This document shows, piece after piece, positions 15,958 through 23,091 of a DNA stretch of 64,000 nt (positions are counted from its first letter, which is position 1; the number at the start of each line of letters is the position of its first letter). The translations under genes and the position numbers were made by a program. The notes beneath the pieces were generated by a model, which worked only from the letters and a program-made list of their open reading frames with translations, was not told the DNA's origin and ran no database searches. Origin of the DNA: Streptomyces parvulus (GTDB taxonomy: Bacteria > Actinomycetota > Actinomycetes > Streptomycetales > Streptomycetaceae); contig NZ_BMRX01000008.1 of assembly GCF_014648855.1 (NCBI RefSeq), positions 268,071 to 332,070 on the forward strand. Direction: 5' to 3'.

Positions 15958-16157
15958 CCCCTGCGCTGAAGTGGTTCAAGAGCAGCTACAGCAGCAATGA
16001 CGGCCCCGAGTGCGTCGAGGTGGCGATACCCCCGGCCACCTCCACCATCCACGTCCGCGACTCCAAGAACCCCACCGCCGCCCGCCTCACCTTCACCGAC
16101 GTCTCCTGGACCGCGTTCGTGCACACCGTCACGACGGGCCCGGGCAAGCCCAGTTGA
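15954..16157 (+). CDS. DUF397 small protein
   Basis: A 67-residue DUF397 protein with the family signature ALKWFKSSYSSNDGPECVEVA, then IHVRDSK and a W/F-containing C-terminal strand. The start overlaps the preceding stop (ATGA). DUF397 proteins are the paired partners of WhiJ/XRE regulators in actinomycetes and probably bind them directly. This pair is one of many paralogous sets expected in the genome. Confidence 0.9.
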   Translation: MTPALKWFKSSYSSNDGPECVEVAIPPATSTIHVRDSKNPTAARLTFTDVSWTAFVHTVTTGPGKPS

Positions 16158-16215
16158 TGACCCGGGCGGCCCTCCTGGTCGGCTGAGCACGGGCGGCATG
16201 GGGAAGGGTGGGGCC

Positions 16216-16728
16216 ATGACCATCACCAGACACCCCCGTCCCCTGGGCCTCGCGGCCACCGTCCTCACCGGCGTCCTCGCCCTGTACATCGCCCTCGTCG
16301 CGTTCGGCAACATCACCGACTTCGGGACGAACCGGGACTTCGTGCGCCATGTCCTCGCGATGGACACCACGTTCAAGGACGACGACCTGATGTGGCGGGC
16401 GATCACCAGCAAGGGTCTCCAGGACGCGGCGTACGTGGCGATCATCGCCTGGGAGACCGTGGCCGCGCTCGTGCTGATCGGCGCGACCTGGCTCTGGATA
16501 CGCCGCGACCTCGCCTCCGCCCGGCGGCTGACCACGTACGGCACCCTGATGCTGATGCTGCTCTTCGGGGCCGGGTTCATCGGGATCGGCGGCGAGTGGT
16601 TCGCCATGTGGCAGTCGGCGGACTGGAACGGGCTGGACGCCGCGACCCGGGTCTTCCTGATCAGCGGCGTCGTGCTGATCGTCGCCCACCTGCCGTCCGG
16701 CGGCGACGAGGCTAGCCGACGACCGTGA
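16216..16728 (+). CDS. DUF2165 membrane protein
   Basis: A 170-residue protein with four hydrophobic spans. It shows the family pattern: TM1 followed by FGNITDFGTNRDFVRHVLAMD, a periplasmic stretch, then WETVAALVLIGATWLW and a GIGGEWFAMWQS loop before the last span. It is a small predicted integral membrane protein of unknown function. The ATG at 16216 has an aagggtgggg ribosome binding site. The 3' end overlaps the convergent gene by 17 bp. Confidence 0.85.
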   Translation: MTITRHPRPLGLAATVLTGVLALYIALVAFGNITDFGTNRDFVRHVLAMDTTFKDDDLMWRAITSKGLQDAAYVAIIAWETVAALVLIGATWLWIRRDLASARRLTTYGTLMLMLLFGAGFIGIGGEWFAMWQSADWNGLDAATRVFLISGVVLIVAHLPSGGDEASRRP

Positions 16729-17281
16729 CCTTCGTGCCGGTCGTCGCGAAGTCCCAGACGGCCGTCCCGTCGGCCTTGTGCAGCCGTATGCCGCCCGTCT
16801 TCGTACCGGAGGCGGGCGGCGGCGGCGAGGAGCCGTCGACGGCGTTGGAGAAGGCGACCGAGACGCCGTCCTGCTGGGCGAAGTAGACGATCCGCTCGAT
16901 CTCCACCCCGTCGGAGCCGGTCGTGGCGCCCTCGGTGCGGCTGCTGACCGTGTAGCTGCCCGGACCGGGGTCCACCGTGCCGGGCCACACCGTGAAGGTC
17001 CGCCGGGTGGCGTCACTGGCGTCGACCAGCCACACCCGCTTCTGCTCGACCGAGTACACGACCCGCCGCCCGGTGCCGGAGCCGTCCGGCACCCGGGCCG
17101 GTGCGGTCTCCTTCGGCGCCGGGTCCTTGCCCGCGGACGCCGTGGGGGCCGGCTTGGTCGCCGCGGCGGTGGGATGGGGCCCCTGGTCCGCCTGCACGGC
17201 CAGGAAGGTCACCGCCGCGATCGCGCCCACGGTCAGACCGGAGACCCACGCCCATGAGGGAAGTCGGGCAGGCACGGGCAC
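16712..17281 (-). CDS. Membrane-anchored protein, L,D-transpeptidase-like fold without catalytic Cys
   Basis: A 189-residue protein with one N-terminal hydrophobic segment (about 10-30) acting as signal anchor and a Pro/Ala linker. A domain containing RRVVYSVEQKRVWLVDA, TVWPGTVDPGPGSYTVSSR and IVYFAQQDGVSVAFSN follows. This strand order and the PGSYxVxSR segment resemble YkuD-type L,D-transpeptidases, but the HG-x-SHGC catalytic motif is missing, so it is probably a non-catalytic relative. It is located just downstream of fbiC on the same strand. Confidence 0.6.
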   Translation of the reverse strand: MPVPARLPSWAWVSGLTVGAIAAVTFLAVQADQGPHPTAAATKPAPTASAGKDPAPKETAPARVPDGSGTGRRVVYSVEQKRVWLVDASDATRRTFTVWPGTVDPGPGSYTVSSRTEGATTGSDGVEIERIVYFAQQDGVSVAFSNAVDGSSPPPPASGTKTGGIRLHKADGTAVWDFATTGTKVTVVG

Positions 17282-17376
17282 GCATCTCCTCAGCGATCAT
17301 CTACGGGACCCCGGTACACCTGGGGCCAGATCATCGTACTGCGCGCCCGCCCGGCCCCCGCCCGGTCGCCCGGGCC

Positions 17377-19980
17377 TCAGTCCAGCACCGGCAGCAGCTG
17401 GGGCAGGTGCCCGTCGGAGTCCCGCGCCGCCCGCTGCCGCTCCTCGGGCACCGGCCCGTACAGCGTGGTCCGGGGCTTCGCCGGGCGGCCCGCCGCGTCC
17501 GCGACCGCGATCAGGTCCTTGACCGACTTGTACGACCCGTAGGAGGAGCCCGCCATCCGGGAGATCGTCTCCTCCATGAGGGTGCCGCCGAGGTCGTTCG
17601 CCCCGGAGCGGAGCATCTCCGCCGCGCCCTCCGTGCCCAGTTTGACCCAGCTTGTCTGGATGTTGGGGATGTGCGGGTGGAGGAGGAGGCGGGCCATCGC
17701 CGTCACCGCGCGGTTGTCCCGGACCGTCGGGCCGGGCCGCGCGATGCCCGCCAGGTACACGGGCGCGTTGGTGTGGATGAACGGCAGCGTCACGAACTCC
17801 GTGAAGCCGCCCGTGCGCTGCTGGATGCCGGCCAGCGTGCGCAGGTGCCCGAGCCAGTGCCGGGGCTGGTCGACGTGGCCGTACATCATGGTCGAGGAGG
17901 AGCGCAGGCCCAGTTCGTGGGCCGTCTCGATCACCTCGATCCAGGTGGCCGCGGGCAGCTTGCCCTTGGTCAGGATCCAGCGGACCTCGTCGTCGAGGAT
18001 CTCGGCCGCCGTGCCCGGCACCGAGTCCAGGCCCGCCTCCTTGGCCGCGCTCAGCCACTCCCGGATCGACATGCCGGTGCGCGTCGCGCCGTTGACGACC
18101 TCCATCGGCGAGAAGGCGTGCACGTGCATGCCGGGGACCCGGGCCTTCACCGCCCTCGCGATGTCGAAGTACGCCGTGCCCGGCAGGTCCGGGTGGATGC
18201 CGCCCTGCATGCAGACCTCCACCGCGCCCACCTCCCACGCCTGCTCGGCGCGGTCGGCGACCTGGTCCAGGGAGAGCGTGTACGCGTCGGCGTCGGTGCG
18301 GCGCTGGGCGAAGGCGCAGAAGCGGCAGCCGGTGTAGCAGACGTTGGTGAAGTTGATGTTGCGGGTGACGATGTACGTCACGTCGTCGCCCACCGCCGAC
18401 TTCCGCACGTCGTCGGCCACCTTGCACAGGGCGTCCAGCGCCGGGCCGTCGGCGTGCAGCAGGGCCAGCGCCTCGTCGTCCGTCAGCCGCGTCGGGTCGT
18501 CGGCCGCCGTGGCCAGCGCGGCGCGCACGTCGGTGTCGATGCGCTCGGGCGCCATGCCGGGCGCGGCGGCCTCGCGCAGGGCGGCCCAGTCGCCGTACAC
18601 CTCGTCGAAGTCCTCGCGGCGGTCCGAGGTGCGGCCCTCGGTGTCGATGGCGGTGTGCAGGTCGGTGCGGCCGGACGCGGTGAAGGCCTCGTCCGGCTCC
18701 TGCCAGGGGCGCCCCACCACCGGTGCGTCGGGGAGGGCCAGGCCGGTCGCCGGGTCGGCGAGGGCCGCCACGTGCGGGCGCAGCCGCGGGTCCAGCCAGG
18801 GCTCGCCGCGCCGGACGAACTCCGGGTAGACGCACAGCCGTTCCCGCAGCTCGAAGCCGACCGCGCGGGACTTGGCGGCGAGTTCCTCGATCTGCGGCCA
18901 CGGGCGCTCGGGGTTGACGTGGTCGATGGTGAGCGGGGAGACCCCGCCCCAGTCGTCGATGCCGGCGCCGATCAGCCGCTCGTACTCGGCGTCCACCAGG
19001 TTCGGCGGGGCCTGGAGGCAGGCGGACGGGCCCATGATGTGCCGGGCGACGGCCACCGTGGCGACCAGTTCGTCCAGCTCCGCGTCCGGCATGCCGCGCA
19101 TCGCCGTGTCCGGCTTGGCGCGGAAGTTCTGGATGATCAGCTCCTGGATGCCGTGGTAGGAGCGGGAGACCTTGCGCAGCGCGAACAGGGACTCCGCGCG
19201 CTCCTCGTAGGTCTCGCCGATGCCGATGAGCAGGCCCGAGGTGAAGGGCACCGAGGAGCGTCCGGCGTCCTCCAGGACGCGCAGCCGTACGGCGGGCTCC
19301 TTGTCGGGGGAGCCGTGGTGGGGGCCGCCGGGCTCGGACCACAGGCGGGTCGCCGTCGTCTCCAGCATCATGCCCATGGACGGCGCCACCGGCTTGAGCC
19401 GCTGGAAGTCCGTCCAGGACAGCACGCCGGGGTTGAGGTGCGGGAGCAGGCCCGTCTCCTCCAGGATGCGGACCGAGATGGCGCGGACGTACGCGATCGT
19501 GTCGTCGTACCCGTGCGCGTCCAGCCATTCGCGGGCCTCGGGCCAGCGGTCCTCGGGCTTGTCGCCGAGCGTGATGAGCGCTTCCTTGCAGCCGAGGGCG
19601 GCGCCCTTGCGCGCGATGTCCAGCACCTCGTCCGGCGACATGAACATCCCGTGCCCCGCCCGGCGCAGCTTGCCGGGGACGGTGACGAAGGTGCAGTAGT
19701 GGCACTTGTCCCGGCACAGCCGGGTCAGCGGGACGAAGACGCTCTTCGAGTACGTGATGACGCCGGGGCGCCCGGCCGCCTCCAGGCCCGCGTCCCGGAC
19801 CCGGGCGGCGGACGCGGTGAGGGCGTCGAGGTGCTCGCCGCGCGCCTGGAGCAGCACGGCGGCCTCGGACACGTCCAGGGCGACGCCGTCCCGGGCGCGT
19901 TTGAGGGCGCGACGCAGGGAGTTCTCGGTGGGGCCGGCCGGGTCGGCGGGTCCGGTTCCGGAGGTCGCGGAAGTCGTCAT
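17377..19980 (-). CDS. fbiC: FO synthase FbiC (CofG-CofH fusion)
   Basis: An 867-residue bifunctional radical-SAM enzyme that makes 7,8-didemethyl-8-hydroxy-5-deazariboflavin (FO), the chromophore of coenzyme F420, from tyrosine and 5-amino-6-ribitylaminouracil. The N-terminal CofG half has CRDKCHYC (C89, C93, C96) and the C-terminal CofH half has CYTGCRFC near residue 548. Each is a CxxxCxxC [4Fe-4S] ligand set. The fused form is typical of actinobacteria. The ATG start at 19980 leaves a short spacer to the divergent PHP gene. A Ddn-like F420 protein lies 2.6 kb away, so F420 supply and use are close together here. Confidence 0.97.
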   Translation of the reverse strand: MTTSATSGTGPADPAGPTENSLRRALKRARDGVALDVSEAAVLLQARGEHLDALTASAARVRDAGLEAAGRPGVITYSKSVFVPLTRLCRDKCHYCTFVTVPGKLRRAGHGMFMSPDEVLDIARKGAALGCKEALITLGDKPEDRWPEAREWLDAHGYDDTIAYVRAISVRILEETGLLPHLNPGVLSWTDFQRLKPVAPSMGMMLETTATRLWSEPGGPHHGSPDKEPAVRLRVLEDAGRSSVPFTSGLLIGIGETYEERAESLFALRKVSRSYHGIQELIIQNFRAKPDTAMRGMPDAELDELVATVAVARHIMGPSACLQAPPNLVDAEYERLIGAGIDDWGGVSPLTIDHVNPERPWPQIEELAAKSRAVGFELRERLCVYPEFVRRGEPWLDPRLRPHVAALADPATGLALPDAPVVGRPWQEPDEAFTASGRTDLHTAIDTEGRTSDRREDFDEVYGDWAALREAAAPGMAPERIDTDVRAALATAADDPTRLTDDEALALLHADGPALDALCKVADDVRKSAVGDDVTYIVTRNINFTNVCYTGCRFCAFAQRRTDADAYTLSLDQVADRAEQAWEVGAVEVCMQGGIHPDLPGTAYFDIARAVKARVPGMHVHAFSPMEVVNGATRTGMSIREWLSAAKEAGLDSVPGTAAEILDDEVRWILTKGKLPAATWIEVIETAHELGLRSSSTMMYGHVDQPRHWLGHLRTLAGIQQRTGGFTEFVTLPFIHTNAPVYLAGIARPGPTVRDNRAVTAMARLLLHPHIPNIQTSWVKLGTEGAAEMLRSGANDLGGTLMEETISRMAGSSYGSYKSVKDLIAVADAAGRPAKPRTTLYGPVPEERQRAARDSDGHLPQLLPVLD

Positions 19981-20177
19981 CCTTCGAGCATACGAGCGCC
20001 GTGATCAGGGCGGGTTTCCCGTCCCGCGGGGCCCGTCGCGCGGCTTTCGGCCCTCGCCGCGCGGACATGCGCCGAACCCCTTTCCTTGCACGGGAGTTCA
20101 CGGCTCAATACGAGGGTTGCACGCACCAACCCCTGCACCACCGATGTCATGACCGTGACGACACTGGGAGCAGCAGC

Positions 20178-21695
20178 ATGTGCGAGGACGACCACGCCGG
20201 GATCGGCAGGCGCGCGGTGTTCGTGACGGGAGCCGCCGCCGCGCTTACGTTGGGGAGCGTGAGCTTCGCCTCAGCGGCACCGCGGGAACAGCGGAAGCGG
20301 ACGGTGCGCGGCACGCTGCCCACCGGCTCGCCGGACTTCGTGTACGTCCCGGTCGAAGTCCCGGCCGACGTGCGCGAGATACACGTCGCGTACTCCTACG
20401 ACCGCCCGGCCGTCCCGGCCGGCACCCCGGGCAACGCCCTCGACATCGGCCTCTTCGACGAGCGCGGCACCGAGCTGGGCGGCCGGGGGTTCCGCGGCTG
20501 GTCGGGCGGGGCGCGCACGGAGTTCTTCGTCCGGGCGGACGACGCGACGCCCGGCTATCTCCCGGGGCGGATCCGGCCGGGCACCTGGCACATCGCCCTC
20601 GGCCCGTACACGGTCGCCCCGCAGGGCCTGGCGTACGAGATCACCATCACGCTGACCTACGGGGAGCAGGACGAGACGCCCCGTCCGGTGTACCCGCCGG
20701 AGCGGGCCCGGGGGCGGGGCCGCGCCTGGTACCGGGGCGACTGCCACCTGCACTCCGAGTACTCCGACGGCCGCTACACCCTGGCCGAGATCGCGGAGCT
20801 GGCCCGGGCGGCGGGCCTGGACTTCATCAACTCCTCCGAGCACAACACCCCCTCGGCGCACGCGCACTGGGCGGACCTCGCCGGGGACGACCTGCTGGTC
20901 ATGCTGGGCGAGGAGGTGACGACCCGCAACGGCCACGTCGTCGCCCTCGGCACCGACCCCGGGACCTTCGTCGACTGGCGCTACCGGGCCCGGGACAACC
21001 GCTTCGGCCGGTTCGCCCGGGAGATCCGCCGCGCGGGCGGGCTGGTCGTCCCGGCCCACCCGCACGCCACCTGCATCGGCTGCAACTGGAAGTTCGGCTT
21101 CGACGAGGCCGACGCGGTCGAGGTGTGGAACGGCCCCTACACGCCCGACGACGAGGTGGCGCTGGCCGACTGGGACGGCATGCTGGTCGCCTCGGTGCGG
21201 GCGGGGCGGGACGGCGGCCGGGGCTGGATCCCGGCGATGGGCAGCAGCGACTCCCACCGCTCCCCCGACGTGATCGGCCGCCCGCAGACCGTCGTGCTCG
21301 CCGACGACCTGACCCGGGAGGCCATCCAGGAGGGCATCCGCGCCGGGCGCTCCTACGTCGCCGAGTCATCGCGCCTGTCGCTGTCCTTCACCGCGTCCGG
21401 CGGGCGGGGCGAGCACGCCGGGATCGGCGAGCGGCTGCGCGTGGACCGGGACACCCCGGTCACCGTCCGCCTGGAGGTGACCGGGGCGCCGCGCTGCACG
21501 GTGCGCTTCGTCACCGACCAGGGCGTGCTGTTCACCGGCGACCCGCTGCCGGTGTCCGGCGCGGGCGTCGCGGAGTGGCGGACGACGGCGTCCTACGCGG
21601 CGTACGTAAGGGCCGAGGTCCGCCACGAGGCGGCGGCGGGTCCCCTGCCGGGGGCGCTGGCGGCGTTCACGAACCCGGTGTTCCTGGGGCGCTGA
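20178..21695 (+). CDS. Tat-exported PHP-domain metallohydrolase (CehA/McbA-like)
   Basis: A 505-residue protein. The N-terminus has a twin-arginine signal (GIGRRAVFVTGAAAALTLGS, cleavage near ASA). A ~150-residue beta domain follows. The PHP domain begins YRGDCHLHSEYSDGRYTLAE, carries NSSEHNTPSAHAHW, a later PAHPHATCIGCNW and GSSDSHRSPD. The His/Asp/Glu set fits a tri-metal PHP phosphoesterase. Similar exported proteins are annotated CehA/McbA family; here the substrate is unknown. The ATG at 20178 has gggag 7 nt upstream. Divergent from fbiC. Confidence 0.88.
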   Translation: MCEDDHAGIGRRAVFVTGAAAALTLGSVSFASAAPREQRKRTVRGTLPTGSPDFVYVPVEVPADVREIHVAYSYDRPAVPAGTPGNALDIGLFDERGTELGGRGFRGWSGGARTEFFVRADDATPGYLPGRIRPGTWHIALGPYTVAPQGLAYEITITLTYGEQDETPRPVYPPERARGRGRAWYRGDCHLHSEYSDGRYTLAEIAELARAAGLDFINSSEHNTPSAHAHWADLAGDDLLVMLGEEVTTRNGHVVALGTDPGTFVDWRYRARDNRFGRFAREIRRAGGLVVPAHPHATCIGCNWKFGFDEADAVEVWNGPYTPDDEVALADWDGMLVASVRAGRDGGRGWIPAMGSSDSHRSPDVIGRPQTVVLADDLTREAIQEGIRAGRSYVAESSRLSLSFTASGGRGEHAGIGERLRVDRDTPVTVRLEVTGAPRCTVRFVTDQGVLFTGDPLPVSGAGVAEWRTTASYAAYVRAEVRHEAAAGPLPGALAAFTNPVFLGR

Positions 21696-21701
21696 CCGCT
21701 C

Positions 21702-22487
21702 TCAGTCGTCCAGGTCGGCGACGACCGCCGCGTGATCCGAGGGCAGGACGCCTTCGACCGGGCGGTCACCGGCCCGCCGGACCGCCCGGACCCGGCCGAG
21801 GCCCCCGGGCCCGGGCGGGCCCACGTGCACGTGGTCGATGCGTGCGCTCAGCGCTTCCGGCCCGTCCGGATCCCCGGGGCCCCAGGTGCCGGACGGCTGC
21901 CCGGGGGCGGCGTACCGCCAAGCGTCGTGGAGCCCCGCCGTCCGCAGGGGGCGTATCTCGGGCGAGGCGGGGCGGGCGTTGAAGTCGCCGGTGACGACGG
22001 GCGGGAAGGCGGTGCCGTGCCGGTGGGCGGCGACGAAGTCCACCAGGGCGGCCACCTGCGCGCGCCGCACCCCGGACGCGTCCGCGCCGGAGTTGAGGTG
22101 CACGGTGAAGAAGGGGACCTGGTGGCCGGGCCCGTCGAGGCGGACGTACAGCGCCTGTCTCCCGTCGTCGAGTTCGGCGGGCGCGGGGAGCCTGAGCACC
22201 GCGCTCTCCACGACGGGCCGGCGGCTGAGCACCGCGGTGCCGATGCCGACGCCCGGGTCCCCGATCCGCCGCTGCCACCGCCCGGGAGCCGGGGAGGCCG
22301 CCCAGGCACAGTGCAGGCCGAGTTCACGCGCCAGCCACCCGGCCAGGTGCTCCCCCTCGCCGTCGGACCACACCTCCTGCAGCCCCACCACGTCGGGCCG
22401 CAACTCCCGCAGCACGGCGAGGATCCCCTTCTGCCGCTCCGCCCACCCCCCGAACCGCCACCACAGGTTCCACGTCACGACACGCAC
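21702..22487 (-). CDS. Endonuclease/exonuclease/phosphatase family protein
   Basis: A 261-residue protein of the EEP (DNase I-like) fold. All signature blocks are present: RVVTWNLWWRFGG, RPDVVGLQEVWSD (catalytic Glu), VHLNSGADASG, VTGDFNARPASPE, SARIDHVHV and the C-terminal LPSDHAAVVADL. The start is set at the GTG at 22487, right before the first strand; the frame remains open upstream without a credible SD. There is no signal peptide. It could hydrolyse nucleic acids, phosphoinositides or sphingolipids; sequence alone does not decide. It converges on the PHP hydrolase with a 6-bp gap. Confidence 0.85.
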   Translation of the reverse strand: MRVVTWNLWWRFGGWAERQKGILAVLRELRPDVVGLQEVWSDGEGEHLAGWLARELGLHCAWAASPAPGRWQRRIGDPGVGIGTAVLSRRPVVESAVLRLPAPAELDDGRQALYVRLDGPGHQVPFFTVHLNSGADASGVRRAQVAALVDFVAAHRHGTAFPPVVTGDFNARPASPEIRPLRTAGLHDAWRYAAPGQPSGTWGPGDPDGPEALSARIDHVHVGPPGPGGLGRVRAVRRAGDRPVEGVLPSDHAAVVADLDD

Positions 22488-22575
22488 ACCCGCACCACCC
22501 GTCCATCCGCCACGCCCGTCCCCCTGAGGTTTTCCGGGAACATGGAGACACAACAGACGGGAGCGTGAACGAACG

Positions 22576-23001
22576 ATGTCGATGTCCCCCCAGCAGGCCG
22601 GCGCCGAGAAGAAGTACCGGACCGTCACGGCGCTCCAGCGCCGCCTCAACGCCGTCGTGCGCCGGCTGCCCGGCCAGATCCTCCTGGAGACCACCGGCCG
22701 CGTCTCCGGCCTCCCCCGCCGCACCCCGGTCGGCGGACGCCGGGTCGGCGACGACTTCTGGCTGGTCTCGGAGTTCGGTGAGCGGTCCCAGTACGTCCGC
22801 AACATCCGCGCCGACCCGCGCGTCCGGGTGCGCCTGCGCGGCCGCTGGCACCACGGCACGGCCCATCTCCTGCCCGACGACGACCCGCTCGCCCGCCTGC
22901 GCCGGCTCCCCCGCCTCAACAGCCTCGCGGTGCGGGCGATGGGCACCGGGACGGGCCTGCTGACGGTGCGCGTGGAGCTGGGCCGGGAAGCGGGCAGGTG
23001 A
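22576..23001 (+). CDS. Nitroreductase/quinone reductase family (DUF385, Ddn-like)
   Basis: A 141-residue split beta-barrel protein of the deazaflavin-dependent nitroreductase (Ddn/DUF385) family. It has the helical N-terminus, LLETTGRVSGLPRRTPVGG and DDFWLVSEFGERSQYVRN. These families use F420H2 to reduce quinones or nitro compounds. The fbiC gene 2.6 kb away supports an F420 cofactor. Two ATGs (22576, 22582) are possible starts; gggag lies upstream. Confidence 0.85.
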   Translation: MSMSPQQAGAEKKYRTVTALQRRLNAVVRRLPGQILLETTGRVSGLPRRTPVGGRRVGDDFWLVSEFGERSQYVRNIRADPRVRVRLRGRWHHGTAHLLPDDDPLARLRRLPRLNSLAVRAMGTGTGLLTVRVELGREAGR

Positions 23002-23091
23002 GGAAGGTGTGATCGGCGTCTCCCACGGCTGACGTGGTCGGCATGAACAAGGCAAACTGGCCTGGTTGCTCAGGATGTCTAGGGGGACGGC

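Noticed and set aside
17297..20101. 934- and 967-codon alternative frames over fbiC
   Set aside because: FbiC is certain on the minus strand (two CxxxCxxC centres). The others are Arg/Gly/Pro shadows.
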